Assembly: GCF_000969905.1 (NCBI RefSeq)
Contig: NZ_CP009520.1
Span: 4,402,001 to 4,466,000, forward strand
DNA from: Methanosarcina vacuolata Z-761
GTDB lineage: Archaea; Halobacteriota; Methanosarcinia; Methanosarcinales; Methanosarcinaceae
Length of the DNA stretch: 64,000 nucleotides
Reading direction: 5' to 3'
Below are positions 44,096 to 53,278 of this stretch, one piece after another. Each line of letters opens with the position of its first letter. The first letter of the stretch is position 1. The notes below the pieces were generated by a model. It did not search any database and had not been told where the DNA came from. It was given only the letters and a program-made list of their open reading frames with translations. The position numbers were made by a program, and so were the translations under genes.

Positions 44096-44172
44096 TCTGA
44101 TTTTCGACTGTTAATTTCAAGATAATCTTAATTATTATCCAGAAAACCTATTGTAGGCAAATATAGGTAACG

Positions 44173-44182
44173 AAATTATATC
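44173..44182 (+). promoter_or_regulatory. TATA box for the Sec61-beta gene
   Basis: AAATTATATC lies 32-41 bases before the ATG at 44214. Confidence 0.5.
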
Positions 44183-44213
44183 CCAATCAATGCGTTCATA
44201 CAGGTGTTAACAC

Positions 44214-44381
44214 ATGGCTAAAAAATCAGGTTCCGGGCTCCAGTCTTCTGCAGGGCTCATGCGCTATTATGAAGCAGATAAAAATGCAGTTCAAGTCCAG
44301 CCCAAGGTAGTGCTTATTATCGGTGCCATTACTGGCATTGCAGTATTATTCTTAAGTGCTGTAAATGGTTTCTGGCCGTAA
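44214..44381 (+). CDS. secG: preprotein translocase subunit Sec61-beta (SecG)
   Basis: This third subunit of the archaeal SecYE-beta channel has 55 residues. A polar start (MAKKSGSGLQSSAGLMRYYE), the conserved acidic stretch and the AVQVQPKVVL motif come before a single transmembrane helix (residues about 32-50), ending NGFWP. AGGTG lies upstream as ribosome binding site. The hydrolase gene follows after 26 bases on the same strand and may be co-transcribed. Confidence 0.93.
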   Translation: MAKKSGSGLQSSAGLMRYYEADKNAVQVQPKVVLIIGAITGIAVLFLSAVNGFWP

Positions 44382-44407
44382 CCGCAATTTTTTTTGGCAG
44401 GGTTTCC

Positions 44408-45379
44408 TTGAGCAGGCAGAATTCAGGAAAAAAAGAAAGTAAACGCAAGGCTTCTTCAGGGACAAGAATCTCCAAGCCCACAATTTTTCTTCTGGGTTTT
44501 CTTCTTATACTTATGGGTTTTTTTGGAGTCCTGTATAATCCTTCTAACTCTACAGGTGATGAGGCGCCCTGGAAGGTTTCGGAAGCAGGGATTCTATCTT
44601 TCCCAGATAGAGAAAAGCCAGTATTCACAGCTCAGGAAATCGAAGATGTATACGCTCCTGAAAGCTCGGATACTTTAAAACTGCTGTCTTTTGAAAGCAA
44701 AGGGGAAAAAATCCAGGCTCTCTTAAGAATTCCTGCAAATTCATCTTCTTCTCTTGGCCTTGTTCTGTTGCCCGGAGCAGGGATTAGCAAAGAAGCCGAA
44801 CAGGGTCTAGCTGTGGAACTCTCTAAAATGGGATATGCAACTCTCACGCTTGACCAGCGCAATCTGGGCGGCATAAATATAGAAAAAGATCTTGAACTTT
44901 TCAAAGCCGGCCTTGAGCCCGTAGAATATAACATGATTTATGACGCTCTTAAAGCCTCAGATGTACTTGCAGCTCAACCTGAAATTAACCCGGAAAAGCT
45001 TGCAATCCTTGGAGAAAGTAACGGTGGAAGATTTGCAGTCCTTGCCTGCGCTCTTAATCCTTCCCTTAAAGGAGTTATCGGTATCAGCACTGCGGGGTAC
45101 GGCACTGAAGAAATTGATTCTTCCCTTGCAAGTGATTCTGAAGCTTATCAGTTCTATCGTTCAATTGATCCGGATACCTATCTCTCTACCCTGCCGCCTG
45201 CAAAATTAGTGCTGATTCATTCTTCTAATGACCCGGTAATCTCCCACGATCTGGCGCTCCGGACCTTTGATCTTGCAAAAGAGCCAAAAGCGATGTATAA
45301 TGTTACTGAGGCAACGCACGGATATACGGCCTCAATGCGCCCTTATCTTGAAAAAGAACTTGCCCTTCTTTTGAACTAA
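44408..45379 (+). CDS. membrane-anchored alpha/beta hydrolase (dienelactone-hydrolase-like)
   Basis: This 323-residue protein has a basic N-terminus and one transmembrane helix (residues about 22-44), then an extracytoplasmic or cytoplasmic alpha/beta hydrolase domain. The nucleophile elbow is GESNG, the acid is probably the Asp of SSNDP and the base the His of ATHGY. The oxyanion region is LLPGAG. The substrate is unknown. The start is a TTG without a clear ribosome binding site, so the exact N-terminus is uncertain. It follows the Sec61-beta gene by 26 bases. Confidence 0.82.
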   Translation: MSRQNSGKKESKRKASSGTRISKPTIFLLGFLLILMGFFGVLYNPSNSTGDEAPWKVSEAGILSFPDREKPVFTAQEIEDVYAPESSDTLKLLSFESKGEKIQALLRIPANSSSSLGLVLLPGAGISKEAEQGLAVELSKMGYATLTLDQRNLGGINIEKDLELFKAGLEPVEYNMIYDALKASDVLAAQPEINPEKLAILGESNGGRFAVLACALNPSLKGVIGISTAGYGTEEIDSSLASDSEAYQFYRSIDPDTYLSTLPPAKLVLIHSSNDPVISHDLALRTFDLAKEPKAMYNVTEATHGYTASMRPYLEKELALLLN

Positions 45380-45432
45380 ATAACAAGGGCTTAATACCCA
45401 GTTGAATTTATTGAAACAAGAGTATCTTGCAT

Positions 45433-47592
45433 ATGAAAAGTATTTTGGGTATGAAAACTTCTCAGCCGCTCTCAAGCCTGCGGGAAATTCATGGAATCGG
45501 TGAACGGGTAGCCGATAGGCTGATTGAGCATTTCGGAACTGAAGAGGCGGCTCTTCAGGCTATTTGCGAGGGTGATATAGCTTCGCTTTCTGAAGTCAAC
45601 GGGATCAGCCGCAATTTTGCCCTTTCCCTTGCCCGGTATGCCAAGTCCAGGGCTGAAGGCTGCTCAATTTCCGATTTTCTCAGGACAAAAGAAGCCCTGA
45701 GTCTTTATTCTCACCTGCTTGAGCTGATAAAAAGTTTTGCCCATACAACGCATGCCAGGGATAAGCTAAACCTTTTTTACCCATTACCTGCTTCGCGCAT
45801 GGATCTTATCCAGGAGAGACAGGCTTTCGTAAGAGAGTATCTTGAACTGGGAAATGCATTCCCCGAGAATTCCGAATTTCTTAAATTGCTTACTAGAGTC
45901 AGTGAACTTAGGCCTGTTCCCGGGAACCTGAGAGTCAGGGACCGGATAATTCTTTGCGGAGATTCAAAGACCCTTGAAGCAGCCAGAGAAAAGTTCCAGG
46001 GCTTCTTGCCTGTACAGGCTGTAGAAAACCTATCGGAATTCGTGGATCTTGCAAGAGGTTATTCCAGCGTAATTGTTTTTGATGATACTTATCTTGGTTT
46101 TGATCTACCTGAAGACATTGAACCCGAATATTTCCATGACCTTTCCAGAGCTGAACTCTGGCAGGTCTTGCCTGAAAAAGAACTGGCGTTTTTTGCACGG
46201 AATCTTGACTGTATCCACGCCTGCCTGAGTATCGTATCAGCTCTCCGCTCAGAAAACTTTGAGCTCTTTGAGGAGTTTTCAAAAGAGAAGCTTGATACAC
46301 TCGATACCGCACTCTCAAAGCTCGGTGAGGATGGTAAACCTGTTGAAGGTTTTGACCCTGAACTTGACAGGCTCGGAGCAGCCCTGCAAAACCTGGACCC
46401 CACATTGACTTTGGCCCTGAATGAGGCTAACCAGCGCATGAACCATGCCCTTGAGGCAAGCTCGCTTACTCTAAGCGGGCAGGAACTTGTCAGGCTTGTG
46501 AGCGGGGGAATGGAGGTTAAAGACCTTCTTACAAAGGAACTTAATAGAATCTATAAAACTGAAACTGAAACCGTCAAAGAAGAGCTTGCTGAAAAGTTAG
46601 GGCTTCAAAAGCAAGAAAAACTAATGCTTGATTCACTTTTTCCTGATGAAATTTCCTACCCTCTATATGCAGAACAGTCCCAGTTGCAGCTTCTCAGGCA
46701 AAAGTTGAACAATAGCCTTGAGAAAACAAGGCTTGCCAGGAAAAGGGAACTTGCAAAAACGCTTTCAGGTTTTCACCAGCCTGTAGAAAAACTTGTCAGG
46801 AAAGTTCTGGATTTTGACCTTGGCTTTTCAATTTCCTGTTTTTCAACAAAATTCCATCTTAATCTGCCCGAGCTGATTCCCGAAATCGGAATAGGTTTTA
46901 CAGACGGAGAAAACCTCTTTTTAAAAGCTCGTTATGGAAAGATCGATCCTATCAGTTATTCCATCGGAAAAACCGGATTTTCCCCGGCAGGCCTGGAAAA
47001 CAGGGTTGTGCTCTTGAGTGGAGTAAACTCAGGCGGTAAGACTTCCCTGCTCGAGCTCCTTGCCCAATGCGTAATTCTTGGGTACATGGGCTTTCCGGTT
47101 CCTGCAAAAAAACTTGAACTCGGGCCTGTAGAGGAATTCTACTATTTTGGAAAATCAAAAGGAACTCTCGATGCAGGAGCTTTCGAGACTACCCTCAAGC
47201 AATTCTCGGTGCTCTCCGAAGCCTCAGAAAAACTGGTGCTTGCGGACGAACTGGAATCGATCACTGAGCCTGGAGCTTCTGCACGAATTATAGCAGGAAT
47301 TCTTGAATATCTGTCCAGAAATGAACAGAGTCTTGGAGTTTTTGTCTCTCATCTTTCGGAACTTATCCTTGAAAATACCGGAACGGAAGTAAGAGTAGAT
47401 GGGATTGAGGCAGATGGACTGGACTCCAACCTTGAGCTAATCGTAAACCGGAATCCTGTATACAACCGTATTGCTCGAAGCACTCCCGAGCTGATTGTGG
47501 AACGGCTGTTCAGAAAGACCACTGGAAAAGAGCAGGAGTTTTACTCACATTTAAAGGATAAATTTAAAACTGGCTCAAAAGTAAACCTTTAG
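45433..47592 (+). CDS. archaeal MutS-related ATPase with N-terminal helix-hairpin-helix
   Basis: About 719 residues. Residues about 15-75 contain two helix-hairpin-helix motifs (IHGIGERVADRLIEHFG and VNGISRNFALSLA). The C-terminal third is a MutS-type ATPase: Walker A LSGVNSGGKTSLL at about 529 and Walker B KLVLADELESITEP, then a SHLSEL switch. The middle lever region is helical. The mismatch-sensing domains of true MutS are absent, so it probably acts in recombination or DNA-structure processing. ATG 45433 or 45451 are candidate starts. It ends in TAG, with 40 open codons of low similarity to anything beyond. Confidence 0.85.
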   Translation: MKSILGMKTSQPLSSLREIHGIGERVADRLIEHFGTEEAALQAICEGDIASLSEVNGISRNFALSLARYAKSRAEGCSISDFLRTKEALSLYSHLLELIKSFAHTTHARDKLNLFYPLPASRMDLIQERQAFVREYLELGNAFPENSEFLKLLTRVSELRPVPGNLRVRDRIILCGDSKTLEAAREKFQGFLPVQAVENLSEFVDLARGYSSVIVFDDTYLGFDLPEDIEPEYFHDLSRAELWQVLPEKELAFFARNLDCIHACLSIVSALRSENFELFEEFSKEKLDTLDTALSKLGEDGKPVEGFDPELDRLGAALQNLDPTLTLALNEANQRMNHALEASSLTLSGQELVRLVSGGMEVKDLLTKELNRIYKTETETVKEELAEKLGLQKQEKLMLDSLFPDEISYPLYAEQSQLQLLRQKLNNSLEKTRLARKRELAKTLSGFHQPVEKLVRKVLDFDLGFSISCFSTKFHLNLPELIPEIGIGFTDGENLFLKARYGKIDPISYSIGKTGFSPAGLENRVVLLSGVNSGGKTSLLELLAQCVILGYMGFPVPAKKLELGPVEEFYYFGKSKGTLDAGAFETTLKQFSVLSEASEKLVLADELESITEPGASARIIAGILEYLSRNEQSLGVFVSHLSELILENTGTEVRVDGIEADGLDSNLELIVNRNPVYNRIARSTPELIVERLFRKTTGKEQEFYSHLKDKFKTGSKVNL

Positions 47593-48135
47593 AGAAATTT
47601 CAGTGAATTTCCTAAATATATTAATAGAAAATTTACCTGGAAACTTCCAATCTTTTCTTGTAATCTTCCAGTACTTTTTCCTTCTGACGTAGGATCTCTT
47701 TTTTGTTTTTGTCAATAATTGGCTTCAAGAGATAATATTATAAATCTTTAGTTCTATATACTAATAAATAGTAGTGAGTTGGAGGAGATTCCTTAGATCC
47801 CTGAAATCCAGCCGATACAAAAGTTTATATATGTTTTGGTGTCAATGCATGTCCGACAACTTAATAAGGAGATTGCGCTTCCCTTATGTAAGGAATTCAA
47901 AACTCTAATCGGCTAACAAGGTTGATGTTGTCAAGGAAAAAGTTCTCTAAGGCTAACTATATGCTAAGTTGTTTGAGTGAACCCGGGGGATATCTTCTTT
48001 TCAACCCAGTAAAACCGGGTGACAATCAAGTAATGAAATTGAACATGAGATCTACAGAGATCCTATCTTCAGATCTTTTATTATTTTTAAAGACGAGTCT
48101 GAATAAATGCAAAACCCAGGTCACGCGTGATAGCA
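47593..48135. other. Gap and leader region upstream of ppk
   Basis: About 540 bases. TTTATATATG at 47824-47833 is a good TATA element and implies a leader of about 280 bases before ppk. On the minus strand at 47633-47728 a short frame (PIIDKNKKEILRQKEKVLED and on) looks coding, like the tail of a lost coiled-coil protein, but has no context. An 83-codon plus-strand frame at 47922 lacks support. Confidence 0.45.
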
Positions 48136-50322
48136 ATGGAGCGGAACTTCCCCATTCAGTGTGCAGATTTTGATAGGCTGATGATGGATAACGTTGAAGG
48201 AACTCGGGTAGAAGTTTCCGGTATGCCTGACCTAAGCGATCCATGTTTATATACGGACCGCGAGTACAGCTGGCTTCAGTTCAATGACAGAGTACTCGAA
48301 GAGGCTTTTGATGATCGCAATCCTCTGCTTGAAAGAGTCAAGTTTCTTTCGATCTTTGGAAGTAATCTTGATGAATTTTTCATGGTCAGGGTTTCAGGCG
48401 TCGAGAAAAGAATAGTGGAAGCTATGAAAGAGGATCAGACAGATGAAACAGCGCAGGAACAGCTCCGCGTCATCCGGGAAGAGCTTCTCAGGCAGCTTCC
48501 TCTCAATGACAGTTGCTGGAATGAAATGCTTGAGCCTGCTCTCAGGAAAGAAGGAATTGAAGTCCTTAATTACTTTGAACTTTCTAAGAAGGAAAGAGAA
48601 AAGTTGAGAGATTATTTCGAGAGAAATATTTTCCCTTTACTTACTCCTCTCGGTTTTGATTCAGGACATCCTTTCCCTCATATTTCCAACCTCAGCCTTA
48701 ACCTTGCAGTATTAATTGATGATCCGGATTACGGGGAACGTTTTGCCAGGGTCAAGATCCCTCCGATGTTTATGCGACTAATCGTTGTTCCTGAAGGAGA
48801 ACAGGAGAAAATAACTTTCAGTCTGGAAGATCTGAAAAAAGGGCGTTTTGTCTGGCTTGAACAGCTTATCGCTGCAAACCTTGACCTCCTGTTTCCCGGA
48901 CAGCGCATCCTTGGAGCTTATCCGTTCAGAATCACACGCGATGCAGACCTTGGGTTTGATGAGGATGGAGACAAAGATCTTTTGACCGCTGTAAAACAGA
49001 GAGTCGGAAGGAACTACTTTGGGTCGGTTGTCAGACTTGAGACCGACTATACAATGCCAATAAAAGTCTCGGATATTCTTCTTAAGAACCTGGAACTTTC
49101 TCCTTCCCTTATGTTCAGGTCTGCAGCTCCGCTAGGACTTTCAAATCTTATTAAACTTGCACAGATCAACCGTCCTGACCTTAAGTATGAACCTTTCGAG
49201 CCAAAAAAACATTCCCAGCTAGCAAACAGGGAGAAAATTTTTACAACTCTGAAAAAACGAGATGTTCTTCTCTATCATCCATATGACAGTTTCGAATCTG
49301 TAATTGATTTCGTGGAAGAGGCTGCCGACGATCCTGATGTTCTGGCAATCAAAATGACCCTTTACAGGGTGGATGATAATTCCAGAATAATTCAGGCCCT
49401 TATGAAAGCTGCAGACCGGAGAAAGCAGGTAGCAGTTCTTGTGGAGCTTAAAGCTCGTTTCGATGAGGAGAACAATATAGGCTGGGCAAAAGAACTTGAG
49501 CGCAAAGGGGTTCATGTAGCTTACGGCTTCCCGGGACGTAAGACTCATGCCAAGATGTGCCTGGTAGTCAGAGCCGAAAAAGAAGGTATCAGGTATTATG
49601 TGCACATGAGTACAGGTAATTATAACGCAGCCACAGGAAAGCTGTATACCGATATGGGCTACTTCACAAGTGATCCATGCATAGGTAAAGATGTCTCTGA
49701 CCTTTTTAATGCCCTTACCGGATATTCACGAAAGGATCATTATATCAAACTCCTTGTAGCTCCCCAGACTCTAAGACATCAGATTTTGGAGCGCATCAGG
49801 CGTGAAATTGATCTTCACGAAAAATGTGGGAACGGGCACCTTATCTTCAAGATGAATTCCCTTGTGGACTACCAGTGCATCCGGGAACTTTACAGGGCTT
49901 CTCAGGCCGGAGTGAAGGTAGACCTTATTATCCGGGGAATTTGCTGCCTCAGGCCAGGTATTATTGGACTCAGTGAAAATATCAGGGTTACCTCAATAGT
50001 TGGCCGTTTTCTCGAACATTCCAGGATATATTATTTCAGGAACGGAGGAAAAGAAGAGATCCTTATGGGAAGTGCAGATCTTATGCCTCGCAACCTGGAC
50101 AACAGGGTAGAAACTCTCTTTCCGGTATCTGCCGAATATATTCCTGTCTTGAGAGATGTGATCCTTGGCATTCACCTCAAAGATAATGTAAAAGCTCGCC
50201 TTCTGCTTCCTAATGGCAAGACTGAGAGAATCTACCCGCAGCCTGAAGAAGAAGAACTGGACTCTCAGTTGTGGATGCTTGAGAATAGCAGAAGCTGGGA
50301 TTTAAGCTTTAAGAAAGACTGA
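48136..50322 (+). CDS. ppk: polyphosphate kinase
   Basis: This enzyme reversibly transfers the ATP gamma-phosphate to polyphosphate. At about 728 residues it has all four PPK1 regions: N-terminal REYSWLQFNDRVLEEA, the head domain, the phospholipase-D-like C1 domain with the autophosphorylated His in KTHAK, and the HMSTGNYN and NLDNRVE motifs. The ATG at 48136 has GTGAT just upstream; a GTG at 48127 is an alternative. A compact hairpin plus T-run follows the stop. Two further polyphosphate-related genes lie within 12 kb. Confidence 0.94.
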   Translation: MERNFPIQCADFDRLMMDNVEGTRVEVSGMPDLSDPCLYTDREYSWLQFNDRVLEEAFDDRNPLLERVKFLSIFGSNLDEFFMVRVSGVEKRIVEAMKEDQTDETAQEQLRVIREELLRQLPLNDSCWNEMLEPALRKEGIEVLNYFELSKKEREKLRDYFERNIFPLLTPLGFDSGHPFPHISNLSLNLAVLIDDPDYGERFARVKIPPMFMRLIVVPEGEQEKITFSLEDLKKGRFVWLEQLIAANLDLLFPGQRILGAYPFRITRDADLGFDEDGDKDLLTAVKQRVGRNYFGSVVRLETDYTMPIKVSDILLKNLELSPSLMFRSAAPLGLSNLIKLAQINRPDLKYEPFEPKKHSQLANREKIFTTLKKRDVLLYHPYDSFESVIDFVEEAADDPDVLAIKMTLYRVDDNSRIIQALMKAADRRKQVAVLVELKARFDEENNIGWAKELERKGVHVAYGFPGRKTHAKMCLVVRAEKEGIRYYVHMSTGNYNAATGKLYTDMGYFTSDPCIGKDVSDLFNALTGYSRKDHYIKLLVAPQTLRHQILERIRREIDLHEKCGNGHLIFKMNSLVDYQCIRELYRASQAGVKVDLIIRGICCLRPGIIGLSENIRVTSIVGRFLEHSRIYYFRNGGKEEILMGSADLMPRNLDNRVETLFPVSAEYIPVLRDVILGIHLKDNVKARLLLPNGKTERIYPQPEEEELDSQLWMLENSRSWDLSFKKD

Positions 50323-50350
50323 GAAAAGAATTTCTTCTTTTCTTTTTTCC
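50323..50350 (+). terminator. Hairpin terminator after ppk
   Basis: A perfect eight-base stem (GAAAAGAA/TTCTTTTC) with a four-base loop runs into TTTTTT, directly after the ppk stop. Confidence 0.75.
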
Positions 50351-50527
50351 TTACTTTTTTCACCTGTTTTATCCTGAAATAATTTCGCTTTGAAACTGTT
50401 TTACTTATATTCATCTTAAGGATGTGCCAGTTGTGTTTACTGACATATAGGCAAAAAGTGATAACATGAAACAAAAAATTTGACGAATGGGCATAAAAAG
50501 CTGTTATAAAGGCATCATACTTATATA

Positions 50528-50923
50528 TTATTCCTTCAGAGTCCCGACAACAGGATATTTCTTTAATATTTCAGCCCCGTGTGGTGTCCTGTCCAATTCT
50601 TCAGTTATATCTTTTCCTGCAGGGCATCCTTCATGATTGTCATCTTTCCAAAGATAACTATCAGAAGAGACATCATAGACCTGACCTTGATAAGCGACAT
50701 ATATCGTTTCATTTGTACCGTCGTACTTTGCGAGTTCTTCAACGGTATATTCTTTTATTCCTGGCTCTGTCACATTTTGTGTTTCAGTTGTGTCCTCTCC
50801 ATTTGGATTATCTGCATCAGCTTGAGTTACAGCCTTTTCTGGAGTTACCAGTTCATTTCCCACGCATCCTGTTGCGAGGAACATGCAACACAAAACTAGC
50901 AATATAATTAGTTTTTTTCTCAT
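50528..50923 (-). CDS. cytochrome b5-like heme/steroid-binding domain lipoprotein
   Basis: Started at the inner ATG at 50923 (131 residues). A lipoprotein signal ends in LATGC, with Cys at 20. A Thr/Glu/Asp-rich linker follows, then a cytochrome b5-like domain (about residues 58-131) with YTVEELAKYDG, YVAYQGQVYDVS, W-x-DDNHEGCPAGKDIT and the terminal TPHG...L..YPVVG. The His residues of the DDNHEG and TPHG motifs could bind heme, although members of this class often bind small hydrophobic ligands. It would sit on the outer face of the membrane. Confidence 0.82.
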   Translation of the reverse strand: MRKKLIILLVLCCMFLATGCVGNELVTPEKAVTQADADNPNGEDTTETQNVTEPGIKEYTVEELAKYDGTNETIYVAYQGQVYDVSSDSYLWKDDNHEGCPAGKDITEELDRTPHGAEILKKYPVVGTLKE

Positions 50924-50954
50924 TATTTTACCCATCCAATATCTGGTACTGTAT

Positions 50955-51073
50955 TTGTTCCTGATCTCAATTTGTTCCTGATCTCAATTTGTTCCGGATC
51001 TCAATTTGTTCCTGATTTCAATTTGTTCCGGATCTCAATTTGTTCCGGATCTCAATTTGTTCCGGATCTCAAT
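50955..51073 (+). repeat. 17-bp tandem repeat upstream of the cytochrome b5-like gene
   Basis: Seven copies of TTGTTCCKGATCTCAAT, spaced exactly 17 bases. They lie within 150 bases upstream of the start of the minus-strand lipoprotein gene. The 550 bases from here to the next gene are AT-rich, with dense TATA-like sequence at 51530-51560 and no other recognisable feature. Confidence 0.9.
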
Positions 51074-51640
51074 TCATGTAGTTGATATCTAAATAGTTGT
51101 TAAGTTGTCAATCTATTGTTTTAGTTAGCTTATTGACTTGTAAGTCTAGAGTGTTAATCGTCTGAAAAAGAGATAAACATACTTACCGAATAGAGGTAAT
51201 AAAAGCAGTTTGATTAAGCTTTATAATTCAGTTAATCTTGAAATAAAGCTTAATTATGGATTTTTAAATTCAAGAAAAATTTTTATGTAGAGTTATACTA
51301 TGTGTTTCGTTTTTACATTGATGAATCATGGTTATCGAAGGAAAAATAATATATGCGCTTAAAAAGACGGAGATTAGGCTGTAAAACAATAGTTACCAAA
51401 GAGTAATTGATTTTGTTAGTTTACTTTATAAGTTTATCGGACATCCTGGTTTTAGAAAAAATAAGACTATTTGCTTGAAAAATAAAAACCGTATGCTAGG
51501 CATCTTTGATAAAATTTAGATATTAACCGTTAAATATTATATATTTTATATATAATATAATAATATTGGTCGCTTTAATATGAGAACTATTAATCAAAAT
51601 ATTTATATTTCTATCTTCCTACATCTTTTTTGATGATTTT

Positions 51641-52138
51641 ATGACGACCTCATATAATGAAAACACAGACCAGGAAGTTAATTTGACTCCTCCAGAACAA
51701 GAATATATTGTTGAACTTTTGAAAGATGATTTTGTTTGTACCCAAAGTGCTTCATCTTCAATATCAACTGAGGAAGATGTAGAACTGCTAGAATTCACCG
51801 AAGCATCTGAAAACATCTTTGAAATATCCTTAACAGGAATCTCCATAGTGAAAGGACAAACAAGATATAATAAAGCATACGTAGGCTCAAAAGCACTTTA
51901 TCTTGACATATCTTTGAGTTGGGGAAGTGCGAGAAATATCCTGAGCCTTACTATATATTCTCCTACAGGCGTCTCTTATGGGGCTTATAAACCACAATCA
52001 GGCTCAAATTCAATAGTCTTACGTGTAAGACCAAAAACAGGGACATATCTACAAGGAGGATACTGGAAACTCAACGTGTTCGGAGCATCAATCAGTGGAA
52101 CTGAGTACTATACGCTTAAAGCTGCCTATCATACCTAA
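51641..52138 (+). CDS. PPC-domain-like secreted protein, signal peptide apparently frameshifted
   Basis: This 165-residue product starts at ATG 51641. Residues about 75-165 look like a pre-peptidase C-terminal beta-sandwich (YLDISLSWGSARNILSLTIYSP, GGYWKLNVFG, YTLKAAY). Such domains are normally secreted, yet this start gives no signal peptide. Upstream, a hydrophobic start from ATG 51580 (MRTINQNIYISIFLHLF) is in another frame and would join after loss of one T from the six-T run at about 51626-51631. The downstream wHTH gene overlaps its end by 44 bases. Confidence 0.6.
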   Translation: MTTSYNENTDQEVNLTPPEQEYIVELLKDDFVCTQSASSSISTEEDVELLEFTEASENIFEISLTGISIVKGQTRYNKAYVGSKALYLDISLSWGSARNILSLTIYSPTGVSYGAYKPQSGSNSIVLRVRPKTGTYLQGGYWKLNVFGASISGTEYYTLKAAYHT

Positions 52139-52889
52139 GCTTCAAAATGTAGTAATTCTTTTTTTATTATTTATCTTTTTAATAGCAACAGCTGAGGCTA
52201 CGGAATATACTGTAGAACCCATTTCAAGTGATCAATTTGGGGTTCCAATTAATGGAGAAAAGGTTGTAGAAGTTCAAGTTATCGAAATACCCTACTGGCA
52301 GTTTCTTTTGTGGCTGGTCACAGTGAACATCTTAGCGGCAGTTGACTTACTATATTCTAAAAGAATAATTTTCTCAATAGCGGGATATAAAATTGTAAAC
52401 TCTAAAAACGTACTTGACAATCCCAGCCGTCTTAACATCTACACCTATATTAAAACCAATCCTGGAGCATATATTAGTGAGATTGTAGGAAATGTCGGTT
52501 TAGACAGGGAAAGTATAAAATATCACATAAAAGCCCTTGAAGCTCAGAACAAAATCGAAGCCTATAGAGAGGGTGGGAAGACAAGATTCTTCGAAAATAA
52601 TTTTACTTATAATGAGAAAGAGATAAGAGTTATTTCTGTCCTTCAGAACGTAATGAATCAAAGAATTATTGCAGAAATATTAACTTGTAATTGTAATACA
52701 AATATTGCTCTTGCACGTGAACTTGGAGTTTCTAGGGCTACAATCAGCTGGTATATAAAAAATCTCAGAGAAATTGGCCTTATAACAGAAACAAAAGAAG
52801 GAAGAAATACGATTTACAGAATAAATCATGTATATGAACTCGTTGTTGAAAAACATATTAAGCAGTTACAGAGCTCTTACAATAACTAG
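52095..52889 (+). CDS. membrane-anchored regulator with two winged-helix domains
   Basis: This 264-residue protein has a signal-like hydrophobic segment (residues about 17-33), a short external stretch, a second hydrophobic helix (about 69-90) and then two winged-helix domains. The first is in residues about 112-160 (AYISEIVGNVGLDRESIKYH) and the second about 190-245 (IALARELGVSRATISWYIKNL). The topology suggests a one-component membrane sensor of a type common in Methanosarcina. The GTG start has GGAGC upstream and overlaps the preceding secreted-domain gene, suggesting a sensor-partner pair. It ends in TAG. Confidence 0.8.
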   Translation: MELSTIRLKLPIIPKLQNVVILFLLFIFLIATAEATEYTVEPISSDQFGVPINGEKVVEVQVIEIPYWQFLLWLVTVNILAAVDLLYSKRIIFSIAGYKIVNSKNVLDNPSRLNIYTYIKTNPGAYISEIVGNVGLDRESIKYHIKALEAQNKIEAYREGGKTRFFENNFTYNEKEIRVISVLQNVMNQRIIAEILTCNCNTNIALARELGVSRATISWYIKNLREIGLITETKEGRNTIYRINHVYELVVEKHIKQLQSSYNN

Positions 52890-53278
52890 TGTCGAGTCAA
52901 CCGCAAAACGTCGTATAAAACCGATTATTTACTTTTTTTCTAGAACATTTTCCAATATATGTTACTGACCGCCCTTTCTTTTTTGGTTCTATTTCGGATA
53001 TTTACGGGCATATTGTACTTAATTCCTCTTTTTCGGTTATTTTTCTGGCTCTTCGTTGTTTTGTGTGGATATCCTCATAATATTCTCATAAAAACCAATA
53101 CGGTCTTGAGTTGAAAATCATCTTATCCATACGGAATAGCGGAGGGCCATTTTCTGGCATTACCGATTCTGATCTCTCAGGAGGGTTCAAGATTTGACTC
53201 AATTACAAAATTAGTCTTCTGTTTACGGGTTTCAACAATTCACCTTCACTAAACAAAATAAAATCCGGTAAAAAATTA
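52890..53278. other. Intergenic region between converging genes
   Basis: About 390 bases between the wHTH gene and the CARDB protein gene, T-rich in the first part. No gene, repeat or clear hairpin was seen. Confidence 0.4.

Noticed and set aside
47590-47715. Readthrough of the TAG ending the MutS-like gene into about 40 open codons
   Set aside because: Unlike the amber codon at 17388, nothing beyond the TAG resembles the family, the ATPase domain is already complete, and the region is better explained as antisense to a short relic.
47922-48173. 83-codon frame in the ppk leader
   Set aside because: Overlaps the ppk start in another frame and has no recognisable features. The region is better explained as a long leader.
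52887-52943. Readthrough of the TAG ending the membrane wHTH gene
   Set aside because: Only 17 codons follow before another TAG. The winged-helix domain is complete and there is no comparison that supports extension.
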